From: Niallia taxi
Lineage (GTDB): Bacteria > Bacillota > Bacilli > Bacillales > Cytobacillaceae
Assembly: GCF_032818155.1 (NCBI RefSeq)
Contig: NZ_CP102589.1
Span: 3,334,001 to 3,398,000, forward strand
Direction of reading: 5' to 3'
Length of the DNA stretch: 64,000 bases
Shown here: positions 30,531 to 40,568 of the stretch, in pieces
Numbering within the stretch: position 1 is the stretch's first letter
Layout: each line of letters opens with the position of its first letter
Program-made: the position numbers and the translations under genes
Notes under the pieces: model-generated
The model's input: the letters and a program-made list of their open reading frames with translations, nothing else
Databases searched by the model: none
Told to the model about the DNA's origin: nothing

Positions 30531-31769
30531 CTATACTTTTGCGACAGTGTCATACTCTGTTTGTAAAACTTCGTTAAGGAACTTCAAAACTGTGTAACGG
30601 TCGCGCAGGTTGTGGGCGTGCTTAAGGCTTTCTTGTACTAATGAGTCAGAAATGCCCAGCTCTTCTGGGGTTACTGGTCCTCCTAAGCTTTCCATTAGCT
30701 TTCTTGTATCTGCGGGATCAGGTATTGCTTGAATGATTTGTTTTATTTTATCCTTATTTTCTCTTATATTTACCAAGAGTTGCTCATGATTTTCTTGAAT
30801 TGCGGGATTGTCTAGTATATTTTCCAGCTCGGCAAGGAACTTTGTCTTATATATGGAGCTTAATAATATAGTAGTTACCCCGACTTTTGCTCCGTGAAGA
30901 ACTTGGGGACGATTGTTTTTCAAAAGGTCCATTTCCCAGTAATGGGATAGATGATGCTCTCCGCCTGAAGCAGGATGTGATTGTCCAAACACGAGCATGG
31001 CAATTCCCGACTTAATCAAGCTTTCGATTAATATAGTAATGCCTTCCTCGTCTGCTGAAGCGATTTTATCAATATTATTTACACATTCATCCAATGTAAG
31101 CTGTGTTAATTCTGCAGATAGCTCACAAAAAGGAGCGTTTGCTGCATAGCGCTCAAATTTCCAATCAGCAAGTGAAGTGTATTTTGCAATGACATCACCG
31201 ACACCTGCTGCAATCATTTCTTTTGGTGCGTTTTTCAACACATCAATATCAGCAAAAACAGCGATTGGGGACGTCATTTGAAATGTTTTCTTTACCCCTC
31301 TGACAATAAGCGGTGCTCCTAATGATGTAAATCCATCAACAGAAGGTGCAGTTGGTATGGAAATGAATGGGATATTTAAAGTAGCGCTGCAAAAGCGTGT
31401 AATATCATGGATGGTTCCAGACCCGACTGCAATCATAACATCACTGGATTTCCCCGTCTCCAGCAGTACTTGGACAAGGGCCTTTTCATCTGCTACAACA
31501 TCTCCGTTTTCATCTGGAGTAATATTGCAGGAAGATACTTTTATACCTTCTGCCTCCAGCAATTCTGCTAATTCCTCTCCAGCAGCTTTCATTGTCTTAT
31601 CATCAGCTACGATTTTAGGATATTTAAATGACTTCTTGGTAAGGTAGTGAGCTACCTCGTTCAACGCTCCACTCTTAGCTACAATACTTTCAATCGGTAT
31701 TTCATTATGTTCATTTTGGCAGCTGCATGTTTTACTTAAATCATGAATTTCGGCAATAAACGTTTCCAT
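30531..31769 (-). CDS. araM: sn-glycerol-1-phosphate dehydrogenase
   Basis: 412 residues (B. subtilis AraM about 394), iron-containing/G1PDH fold. Seen motifs: VGSGTIHDITRF near 115, ISIPTAPSVDGFTS near 137, AGVGDVIAKYTSLADWK near 188 and the metal site HPASGGEHHLSHYWE near 265. Reduces dihydroxyacetone phosphate to sn-glycerol-1-phosphate, an archaeal-type enantiomer that some bacilli use for heptaprenylglyceryl phosphate lipids. As in B. subtilis it lies within an arabinose operon, although its product has no known arabinose role. It ends the operon at a strong terminator. Confidence 0.92.
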   Translation of the reverse strand: METFIAEIHDLSKTCSCQNEHNEIPIESIVAKSGALNEVAHYLTKKSFKYPKIVADDKTMKAAGEELAELLEAEGIKVSSCNITPDENGDVVADEKALVQVLLETGKSSDVMIAVGSGTIHDITRFCSATLNIPFISIPTAPSVDGFTSLGAPLIVRGVKKTFQMTSPIAVFADIDVLKNAPKEMIAAGVGDVIAKYTSLADWKFERYAANAPFCELSAELTQLTLDECVNNIDKIASADEEGITILIESLIKSGIAMLVFGQSHPASGGEHHLSHYWEMDLLKNNRPQVLHGAKVGVTTILLSSIYKTKFLAELENILDNPAIQENHEQLLVNIRENKDKIKQIIQAIPDPADTRKLMESLGGPVTPEELGISDSLVQESLKHAHNLRDRYTVLKFLNEVLQTEYDTVAKV

Positions 31770-31813
31770 TGACAGCTCCTCCTTTTATTTCACCATGTCT
31801 TTTGCTGCTAGCT

Positions 31814-32872
31814 TTAAGCTAATGTTCCAAACCGATAGGTGGTTGTTGTTTTGTATTCCTTGTTAGCATCTATTATCCAGCTTGGAAAATCAGGCTGGTT
31901 GATGGCGTCTGGAAGTCCTTGTGTTTCAAGACAAAGTCCATGGTAACGTTTTGCTGGCACATCAACAAATCTGTCTGACTCATCGATTTGGTTGCCTGTA
32001 TACAGAACTACTCCTGCTTCATCGGTATTAATTGTAAGTGTTCTGCCAGACTCTTCGTCTACCAATAATATTTCGTCACCTTTTTCTTTATTTAATAGAA
32101 ATGGATGATCATAGCCATCACCAGCAAGTGAAATTTGTGCTTCTCTCGATTCTGGCCCTGTTTTAATTAGTCTTCCTTCTCTAAAGTCAAAGGCTGTATG
32201 AAGGACATCTGCAACAATACCTGTCGGAAGCAACTCTTCATCCAATTCCAACACACGATCAGCATCTATTGTCAGCTTATGGTTCAGAATATCGCTTTTA
32301 TAATTGCCGCTTAAATTGAAATACGAATGGTTTGTCATGTTGATAATTGTCTTTTTATCAGAAATGCCAGAATAACGGATAACCAATTCATTATTATTAG
32401 ACAGTAAATAAGTAACAGTAAGCTTCAGCTCTCCAGGATATCCCTCATCGCCATCAGGACTTGTATGCGTAAACTGTACGCCAATTGCGCCAGCCTCCTC
32501 TACAGCCTCTGCCTCCCAGACTACCGTGTTATAGCCTTTTATTCCGCCGTGCAGGTGGTTGGGACCATCATTTTTAGCCAGTGTATAGCTCTGTCCATCC
32601 AATTCAAAGGATGCTCCTTTTATTCTGCCTGCGATTCTACCAACAACCGCTCCTAAAAAGTAGGAATCATTTTCATATCCTGAGAGTGAATCATACCCAA
32701 GTACAACATTCTCGATATTCCCTTCTTTATCTGGTGTCAAAATACTTGTGATAATACACCCGTAATTAATGCATGAAACCTCCATGCCATTATCATTTAT
32801 GAGTTTATATTGATTTACTTCCTTGCTGCCGATTTTCCCATAAAGTTCTTTTGTTGATTTCATCAAATTCAT
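31814..32872 (-). CDS. galM: Aldose 1-epimerase (mutarotase)
   Basis: 352 residues, galactose mutarotase-like beta-sandwich. Motifs: NGPNHLHGG-like DGPNHLHGGIKGYNTVVW near 88-105 with the catalytic His, MTNHSYFNLSG near 180 with the second His, and CLETQGLPDAIN near 320 with the catalytic Glu. Catalyses anomer interconversion of free aldoses, here probably L-arabinose released by the arabinofuranosidases before isomerisation by AraA. Position between abfA and araM supports an arabinose role rather than a gal role. Confidence 0.92.
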   Translation of the reverse strand: MNLMKSTKELYGKIGSKEVNQYKLINDNGMEVSCINYGCIITSILTPDKEGNIENVVLGYDSLSGYENDSYFLGAVVGRIAGRIKGASFELDGQSYTLAKNDGPNHLHGGIKGYNTVVWEAEAVEEAGAIGVQFTHTSPDGDEGYPGELKLTVTYLLSNNNELVIRYSGISDKKTIINMTNHSYFNLSGNYKSDILNHKLTIDADRVLELDEELLPTGIVADVLHTAFDFREGRLIKTGPESREAQISLAGDGYDHPFLLNKEKGDEILLVDEESGRTLTINTDEAGVVLYTGNQIDESDRFVDVPAKRYHGLCLETQGLPDAINQPDFPSWIIDANKEYKTTTTYRFGTLA

Positions 32873-32885
32873 CCTTCCATTTCAT

Positions 32886-34409
<1,524 letters not shown>

Positions 34410-34435
34410 TCATTTAGAAGATTTTATTGTGAAGT

Positions 34436-34705
34436 TTATACAACTTTATGCCATTTTGGATTTCCTATATTTGGACAAGCCTTCCCTTTAAACTTGGCTC
34501 TATAGCGGATAATACAACCGCTATAGGCACATGTTGTTCCATATTGCAAGGAAGCACAAGAGGAGCAAATGCCAAGCCTTTCCTGATAAATGGAGTCACA
34601 CACCAGCTTTTCAGGCGTTTCTGCAGCTTCCACAAGCAGTTCCTCAATGACTTCCTCTGAAACTATCACACTTTCAACACAGCCCTTGCATATATTTTCA
34701 CTCAT
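34436..34705 (-). CDS. Small Cys-rich protein, probable DUF6171 family
   Basis: 89 residues, no signal peptide or membrane segment. Nine cysteines: CKGC near residue 6, single C near 36, CSSC near 47, C at 59 and C64, and CPNIGNPKW at the C-terminus. The pattern CxxC near the N-terminus, ERLGICSSC, CxxxGC, and CP....PKW resembles the Firmicute DUF6171 family, which I recall as uncharacterised; the pairs suggest a structural metal (zinc) site. It is placed between two GH51 genes with gaps of 41 and 9 bp, so it is co-transcribed with arabinan genes. Function unknown; do not infer catalysis. Confidence 0.72.
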   Translation of the reverse strand: MSENICKGCVESVIVSEEVIEELLVEAAETPEKLVCDSIYQERLGICSSCASLQYGTTCAYSGCIIRYRAKFKGKACPNIGNPKWHKVV

Positions 34706-34714
34706 AGTCTCACC

Positions 34715-36205
34715 TTAATCTTCTGTAATTGCTAATGTGACAACAGACATTGGCGGAATGCTTACAGAAAGCACACTTCCGTTAACTTCCACATCTTCAA
34801 ACGCAACAGGCTTAACTGTTTCTGGTGCTTCAAAACTGTTGTGGGCATTCATCACATCTGCTTTTATAATTGTGCCAGACACTTTAGCAGCATTGCTTAA
34901 TCCACGTAAATCCAGCTCAAGAGTGTTTCCATTAACATGGTCAATATTACAGAAGCTCACATGAATGTTGCCATTGCCATCCTTCGATGCTGTTACACTA
35001 ACTTGTGGCAGAGTTTCACCATTATATTCATACGTTCCGATTTGCGTATCCACACTCAACAGCTCTGCATCCTGATGCACTTTGTACATATCAAAAACAT
35101 GATATGTCGGCGTTAGAATCATTTCTTCACCTTCAGTTAAAATCATTGCCTGCAGAACATTCACCGTTTGAGCGATATTTGTCATTTGGACACGATCACA
35201 ATGCTGATGGAAAATATTAAAATGCAATGCTGCGACAATTGCATCACGAATCGTATTTTGCTGATACAGGAAGCCTGGGTTTGTACCTGGCTCAACATCA
35301 AACCATGTACCCCACTCATCAATGATCATGCCGACTCTTTTATCCGGGTCATATTTATCCATGATGTTGCCATGCTTTGAAATCAATTCATCCATATGGA
35401 TCGCTTTCTTCATCGTGATGAACCATTCATCCTCAGGGAAGTTCAGTGCAGAGCCTTTACCCGTCCAGAAGTCGCCTGGAATCGTGTAATAATGAAGGCT
35501 TAATCCATCCATAAGATGGCCTGCATTTTCCATGAGTACTTCCGTCCAATTATAATCATCAACATTAGCACCGCCAGCAATCTTATAAATCTTGTTGTCT
35601 CCATAGTTCCTCACATATGTCTGATAACGGCGATAAAGGTCTGCATAATATTCCGGTCGCATATTGCCGCCGCAGCCCCAGTTTTCATTGCCAACACCAA
35701 AATAAGTAAGCTTCCATGGCTCGTCTTTGCCATTTTCACGACGCCAATTAGCCATTGGCGACTCTCCTTCAAACGTCATGTATTCTACCCATTCGGACAT
35801 TTCTTGGACAGTGCCGCTCCCCACATTTCCGCATATATACGGTTCCGTACCTAACAGCTCACATAGCAGCATAAACTCATGTGTACCGAAATGATTATTT
35901 TCGACAACGCCGCCCCAATGTGTATTTACCATCCGTTTTCTGTCTTCTCTTGGGCCAATCCCATCCTTCCAATGATATTCATCAGCAAAGCAGCCGCCTG
36001 GCCATCTCAAGACAGGGATATTTATTTTTTTCAGTGCCTCTAATACATCATTTCTAATTCCTTTTGTATTTGGAATCGGCGACTCCTCTCCAACCCATAT
36101 CCCTTCATAAATACATCTGCCTAAGTGCTCAGCAAAATGTCCATATATATTTTTGTTGATTTTGCCCTTTTTTACATCAGTGTTGATGATTACCTTATTT
36201 GCCAT
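34715..36205 (-). CDS. GH51 alpha-L-arabinofuranosidase (paralog B)
   Basis: 496 residues, cytoplasmic GH51. N-terminal [14 protein letters not shown] and [16 protein letters not shown]; acid/base Glu in [12 protein letters not shown] near residue 171; nucleophile Glu in [10 protein letters not shown] near 291. These sites and the length match the AbfB/Abf2 lineage of B. subtilis more than its AbfA partner at 32886. Releases terminal alpha-L-arabinofuranosyl residues. Starts after AGGAGG. It begins 170 bp after the araA stop, across a stem-loop, so it could be transcribed either by read-through from araB or from its own promoter; none was obvious. Confidence 0.93.
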   Translation of the reverse strand: MANKVIINTDVKKGKINKNIYGHFAEHLGRCIYEGIWVGEESPIPNTKGIRNDVLEALKKINIPVLRWPGGCFADEYHWKDGIGPREDRKRMVNTHWGGVVENNHFGTHEFMLLCELLGTEPYICGNVGSGTVQEMSEWVEYMTFEGESPMANWRRENGKDEPWKLTYFGVGNENWGCGGNMRPEYYADLYRRYQTYVRNYGDNKIYKIAGGANVDDYNWTEVLMENAGHLMDGLSLHYYTIPGDFWTGKGSALNFPEDEWFITMKKAIHMDELISKHGNIMDKYDPDKRVGMIIDEWGTWFDVEPGTNPGFLYQQNTIRDAIVAALHFNIFHQHCDRVQMTNIAQTVNVLQAMILTEGEEMILTPTYHVFDMYKVHQDAELLSVDTQIGTYEYNGETLPQVSVTASKDGNGNIHVSFCNIDHVNGNTLELDLRGLSNAAKVSGTIIKADVMNAHNSFEAPETVKPVAFEDVEVNGSVLSVSIPPMSVVTLAITED

Positions 36206-36246
36206 CTTCTTTTTCCTCCTTTTATTAAAAAGCTATGTATTGCACA

Positions 36247-36323
36247 ATCGCATGCGATAAAATGGCTGAAGTCAGAGCCTCCATTGTTCTAAAAATCTAG
36301 AATTGTAATGGAAGTTCTGACTT
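36247..36323 (-). other. Intercistronic inverted repeats between araA and the GH51 gene
   Basis: A 17-bp imperfect stem AAGTCAGAGCCTCCATT / AATGGAAGTTCTGACTT (36269-36285 / 36307-36323), and a 12-bp perfect palindrome ATCGCATGCGAT (36247-36258). No U-tract follows the stem on the minus strand, so it is more likely an mRNA processing, stabilising or attenuation structure than a terminator. Confidence 0.5.
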
Positions 36324-36376
36324 ATCATGCTGTTTAACTGATTCATAGAAGAATCTACTAACTTTTTAATTGCTTA

Positions 36377-37867
36377 TTATTTTAAGCGATAGAACATATC
36401 ATTCCATTTCAACTCATTTTGGAATGTAATAGAGTTTGTGTCATTGTTAATGACAACAAGCTCGATATCTACCAATTCTGCAAAGTCTCGAAGCTGCTCT
36501 GTTGAAACAACGTAAGAGAAGCATGTATGGTGGGCTCCGCCTGCTTGAATCCAATTTTCAACAGCTTGGCTTAAGGAAGGCTGTGTTTTCCACAACACTC
36601 TTGCAACTGGCAGATTTGGCATTTCCTCTTCTGGCTGTAGTGCATCCACTTCATTAACGAGAAGACGGAAACGATGGCCAAGGTCAATAATGGAAGCATT
36701 TAACGCCAAACCGCCTCTTCCATCAAACACGATTCGTGCAGGATCCTCTTTGCCGCCGATACCTAGAGGATGAACCTCAATTTTCGGTTTTGTTGCCGAA
36801 ATTGTTGGGCAAACTTCAAGCATATGAGAGCCAAGAACCATTTCATTTTCTGGGTCAAAATGGTAAGTATAATCCTCCATAAAGGAAGTTCCTTCATTGC
36901 CTGCAACAATTTTCATTAGACGAACGAGCGCTGCTGTTTTCCAGTCTCCTTCACCTGCAAAGCCATAGCCTTGCTCCATCAGTCTTTGCACAGCTAACCC
37001 TGGAAGCTGCTTTATACCATGAAGGTCTTCAAATGTTGTTGTAAATGCAGTATAATTGCCTTCTTCAAGGAATGCCTTCATTCCTAATTCGATTTTTGCT
37101 TGTTCACGGATAGACTCTCTGATTGGCCCTTCCTCTAAACCTGCTGGGACAATATCGTACTTCTCTTCATACTCAGTCAACAACGCAGAAAGGTCCTCAT
37201 CACTTACTTCATTTATCTTAGCTACAAGATCTCCGACTCCATACCCGTTCACTGTCCAGCCTAATTTAATTTGGGCTTCAATCTTGTCGCCCTCTGTAAC
37301 AGCTACTTGGCGCATATTGTCTCCAAATCTAGCAACCTTTAATACTTTACTTTCTGAGAATGCCGCTGCTGTTCTCATCCAGCTTCCAATCCGTCCGCGA
37401 ATTTCGTCATTCTCCCAATGGCCAACGATGACCTTTCTGTTCAATTTCAATCTGCTTCCAATGAAGCCATGCTCTCTGTCACCATGTGCAGATTGGTTAA
37501 GGTTCATGAAGTCCATGTCAATTGACTCCCACGGAATATCTCGATTGTATTGAGTCGCGAAATGCAATAAAGGTTTTTGTAATGCTGATAAGCCTGCAAT
37601 CCACATTTTTGATGGAGAGAATGTGTGCATCCACGTTATAATACCTGCACATGACTCATTTGCATTTGCCTCTAACGCAAGTCTTCTTATAGAATCTGCA
37701 TCCTTAACAACTGCTTTAAACCTTAGTTTATAGCTTAAAGAAGAAGATGCGTCCAACGCGTTTACCATTGTTTTTGAATGCTCCTCCACCTGCTTCAATA
37801 CATCTTCTCCGTATAAAAGCTGGCTTCCAGTAACAAACCAAAATTCGTACTCTCTTGTCTTTAACAT
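36377..37867 (-). CDS. araA: L-arabinose isomerase
   Basis: 496 residues from the ATG at 37867, six bases after AGGAGG; an upstream in-frame ATG would place that SD inside the coding sequence. Converts L-arabinose to L-ribulose with a bound Mn/Mg. Motifs: EFWFVTGSQLLYG at the N-terminus, GIITWMHTFSPSKMWI near 80, HAHTC-type HHTCFSYV near 445 and the metal site E/H residues of MEDYTYHF near 330. Third gene of araB-araD-araA; the intergenic gap to araD is 21 bp. Presumably controlled by AraR. Confidence 0.96.
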   Translation of the reverse strand: MLKTREYEFWFVTGSQLLYGEDVLKQVEEHSKTMVNALDASSSLSYKLRFKAVVKDADSIRRLALEANANESCAGIITWMHTFSPSKMWIAGLSALQKPLLHFATQYNRDIPWESIDMDFMNLNQSAHGDREHGFIGSRLKLNRKVIVGHWENDEIRGRIGSWMRTAAAFSESKVLKVARFGDNMRQVAVTEGDKIEAQIKLGWTVNGYGVGDLVAKINEVSDEDLSALLTEYEEKYDIVPAGLEEGPIRESIREQAKIELGMKAFLEEGNYTAFTTTFEDLHGIKQLPGLAVQRLMEQGYGFAGEGDWKTAALVRLMKIVAGNEGTSFMEDYTYHFDPENEMVLGSHMLEVCPTISATKPKIEVHPLGIGGKEDPARIVFDGRGGLALNASIIDLGHRFRLLVNEVDALQPEEEMPNLPVARVLWKTQPSLSQAVENWIQAGGAHHTCFSYVVSTEQLRDFAELVDIELVVINNDTNSITFQNELKWNDMFYRLK

Positions 37868-37888
37868 ATTAATTCCTCCTGGCAATAA

Positions 37889-38614
37889 TTAGTTTGAAGT
37901 TTCTTGTTTTGTTTCAGCTTTGTTTTGTCCGTAATATGCATTTGCACCATGTTTTCTTAAGTAATGCTTATCAAGCAAATATTGGTCGATCCACTCAACA
38001 CCTGGATTCAGCTGCAGCGTATGGAGCGCCATTTTGGCAACCTCCTCAAGCACAACAGCATTATGAACGGCATTGTCCGCATCTTTTCCCCAGCAAAACG
38101 GCGCATGGCCTGTCACTAAAATTCCCGGCAGCGCTTTTGGATCAATTCCCTCGTTACGAACTGTTTCGATGATGACGTTGCCAGTTTCCAGCTCATACGC
38201 TCTGTTTACTTCATCCTCTGTCAGCTTTCGCGTACATGGAACCTCACCGTAAAAATAATCTGCATGTGTTGTTCCTAATGCTGGTATTCTTCTTCCAGCC
38301 TGCGCCCAGCTTGTTGCCCACGGAGAATGCGTATGTACAATTCCTCCAATTTCGGGAAACGCCCGGTATAAGGCAAGATGTGTTGCTGTATCTGAGGAAG
38401 GATTCAAATCACCTTCTACTATATTTCCATCAAGGTCTGTCACGACAAGGTCCTCGACCTTCAACTTGTCATAAGGAACGCCGCTTGGCTTAATGACAAC
38501 AAGCCTGCTTTCTCTGTCAATTCCGCTTACATTCCCCCAAGTAAAAGTGACTAGATTATGCTGTGGCAGCATCAGGTTTGCCTCTAACACTTCCTGCTTA
38601 AGCTTCTCTAGCAT
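37889..38614 (-). CDS. araD: L-ribulose-5-phosphate 4-epimerase
   Basis: 241 residues, class II aldolase/adducin fold. Zinc ligands HTHSPWA (about residue 95) and GHAPFCWG (about 168) are in place, plus the N-terminal TWGNVSGID phosphate-binding loop. Epimerises L-ribulose-5-phosphate to D-xylulose-5-phosphate, which enters the pentose phosphate pathway. Its start overlaps the araB stop by 17 bp, so the two genes are translationally coupled. Distinguished from fuculose aldolase by the ara context and length (about 230). Confidence 0.95.
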   Translation of the reverse strand: MLEKLKQEVLEANLMLPQHNLVTFTWGNVSGIDRESRLVVIKPSGVPYDKLKVEDLVVTDLDGNIVEGDLNPSSDTATHLALYRAFPEIGGIVHTHSPWATSWAQAGRRIPALGTTHADYFYGEVPCTRKLTEDEVNRAYELETGNVIIETVRNEGIDPKALPGILVTGHAPFCWGKDADNAVHNAVVLEEVAKMALHTLQLNPGVEWIDQYLLDKHYLRKHGANAYYGQNKAETKQETSN

Positions 38615-40301
38615 AGTTATCCTCCTTACTTGATAAAACAGATTCTTTTTTAATTTGCTTAAGTGTTTTCATGACATTATTTTCGCCACGTCCGAAGTAA
38701 TCATAAAGACGAGCATACTCATCAAAGAGCTTTCCATAAACGCTTACATTAGTTTCGATTGGCTGATAAATATCATCCTTAATTCTGCCCATATCTTTAG
38801 CAGCTTCATTAATATGATCATATCCGCCTCTACTCTTACCTGCTGCTACAGCACCAAACATGGCACTTCCAAGTGCTGGCGTTTGTGATGAAGCAGAAAT
38901 CTTAATATCCATGTTCAGCACATCAGAATAAATTTGCATCATCAGTGCATTCTTTTCAGCAATGCCTCCTGCTGCATACACTTCATTAACAGGCACACCG
39001 CTCGCTCGGAATGTTTCAACAATCATTTTTGTGCCATAGGCAGTTGCTTCAATAAGTGCACGATAAATTTCCTCTGGTTTTGTTAAAAGGGTTGCGCCAA
39101 GCAAAACACCAGTCAAGTCAACATCAACAAGTGTTGATCTGTTTCCGTTCCACCAATCAAGTGCAAGCAGTCCGCTTTCGCCAACATTCAGCTTGCTTGC
39201 TTTTTCTGTCAGCAGCTGATGGATATTTAACCCTTTTTCCTCGGCTTCCTGCTGGTAGCTTTCTGGAACACAATTCTCTGTAAACCACTCAAAATGGTCT
39301 CCAACACAAGACTGACCTGCTTCATATCCTAAATATCCGGGAATTACACCATCTTCAACAACACCGCACATACCTGGCACAATTTCTTCTGTTTCGCCAA
39401 GCAGGATATGACATGTAGAAGTCCCCATAATCATAAGCAGCTTACCTGCTTCTGTTATCCCAACTGCTGGTACGGCAACATGTGCATCGACATTAGCGAC
39501 TGCAACTGCTGTGCCAGCTTTTAAGCCTGTTAGTTTTGCGGCTTTTTCCGTAATTTCTCCTGCCTTTGATCCAATTGAATAGATATCTGTGGACAGCTTT
39601 TCTTCTACTACATTTTCAAGCCTCGGATCGAGCGCTTTAAAGAATTCCTTGCTTGGATAGCCATCCTGCTTATGCCAAATTGCCTTATAGCCTGCTGTAC
39701 AGCTGTTTCGAGTGATTGTTCCCGTCAATTCGGAAATAACCCAATCTGTTGCTTCAAGCACTTGATCTGCTGCCTCGTAAATATCTGGTGCTTCATTTAA
39801 GATTTGCCATATTTTCGGTATTGCCCATTCAGAAGATATTTTGCCGCCATAACGCTGCAAAAATGCCTCTCCGCGCTGTGCAGCAATTTCATTCAAGCGG
39901 TTTGCTTCATCCTGTGCCGCATGATGCTTCCATAATTTCACGTAGCTATGCGGATTTTGCTTAAACTCTGGCAGGAAACAAAGCGGAATGCCGTTTTTGT
40001 CTATTGGCAGGACCGTACAAGCAGTAAAATCTATGCCAACTCCAATAACATCTTCGTTAGAAACATTTGCTTTCTGCAAAACTTCCGGAATCGTAAGCTG
40101 CAAAACTTCTAAATAATCTGCTGGATGCTGAAGCGCCCAGTCATGCTCCAGTTTTGTTGTCCCATCAGGCAGAAATTCGTCCATCACACCATGTGTGTAT
40201 TCTTTAACAGCAGTTGCCACCTCTCTGCCTGTACCTACCTCAACAAGAACTGCTCTTCCTGATTGCGTTCCATAATCTACACCTATTGAATACTTTGCCA
40301 T
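38598..40301 (-). CDS. araB: Ribulokinase
   Basis: 567 residues, FGGY carbohydrate kinase family. N-terminal [16 protein letters not shown] phosphate loop; [15 protein letters not shown] near 85; Asp-containing [13 protein letters not shown] near 275; C-terminal [20 protein letters not shown]. Phosphorylates L-ribulose at C5. First gene of araBDA, with a cre site 23 bp upstream of the start and two identical AraR boxes further up. Preceded by GAGGGGAG. Confidence 0.96.
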   Translation of the reverse strand: MAKYSIGVDYGTQSGRAVLVEVGTGREVATAVKEYTHGVMDEFLPDGTTKLEHDWALQHPADYLEVLQLTIPEVLQKANVSNEDVIGVGIDFTACTVLPIDKNGIPLCFLPEFKQNPHSYVKLWKHHAAQDEANRLNEIAAQRGEAFLQRYGGKISSEWAIPKIWQILNEAPDIYEAADQVLEATDWVISELTGTITRNSCTAGYKAIWHKQDGYPSKEFFKALDPRLENVVEEKLSTDIYSIGSKAGEITEKAAKLTGLKAGTAVAVANVDAHVAVPAVGITEAGKLLMIMGTSTCHILLGETEEIVPGMCGVVEDGVIPGYLGYEAGQSCVGDHFEWFTENCVPESYQQEAEEKGLNIHQLLTEKASKLNVGESGLLALDWWNGNRSTLVDVDLTGVLLGATLLTKPEEIYRALIEATAYGTKMIVETFRASGVPVNEVYAAGGIAEKNALMMQIYSDVLNMDIKISASSQTPALGSAMFGAVAAGKSRGGYDHINEAAKDMGRIKDDIYQPIETNVSVYGKLFDEYARLYDYFGRGENNVMKTLKQIKKESVLSSKEDNYAREA

Positions 40302-40323
40302 GTAATATACTCCCCTCTGATAA

Positions 40324-40338
40324 AGTATGCGTTTTCAA
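40324..40338 (-). promoter_or_regulatory. cre (CcpA) site upstream of araB
   Basis: Minus strand TTGAAAACGCATACT satisfies every defined position of WTGNAANCGNWNNCW. It lies in the araB leader, where bound CcpA would act as a roadblock. Confidence 0.7.
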
Positions 40339-40397
40339 AAATAATAATCGGAATGTTGATTACTCTACTTCTTCATTCACATCACTTATTAGTATTT

Positions 40398-40410
40398 TTA
40401 TACGTACAAG
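40398..40410. promoter_or_regulatory. AraR operator, araB proximal
   Basis: Contains CTTGTACGTATAA on the minus strand, matching the AraR consensus ATTTGTACGTACAAAT core. Identical 13-mer, opposite orientation, to the distal site, centres 78 bp apart, so DNA looping by AraR is plausible. Confidence 0.75.
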
Positions 40411-40474
40411 CAGCAGCTTATTCTGTTGTATACCGATTTCGAATTCATCCTTACAACCAAAACATCTTCATCAA

Positions 40475-40487
40475 CTTGTACGTATAA
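40475..40487. promoter_or_regulatory. AraR operator, araB distal
   Basis: CTTGTACGTATAA on the plus strand, the exact inverted copy of the site at 40398. The araB promoter probably lies between the two boxes, but no strong -35/-10 pair could be fixed. Confidence 0.75.
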
Positions 40488-40568
40488 CCTTAATGCCATT
40501 CTAACATCTCTGGAGATTATTTCAATCTCTTTTTTTCATTTTTTTAAAATTTTATACTTGTATGTTTT

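Noticed and set aside
37868..37885. Upstream ATG start for araA
   Set aside because: The AGGAGG ribosome binding site would be inside the coding sequence.
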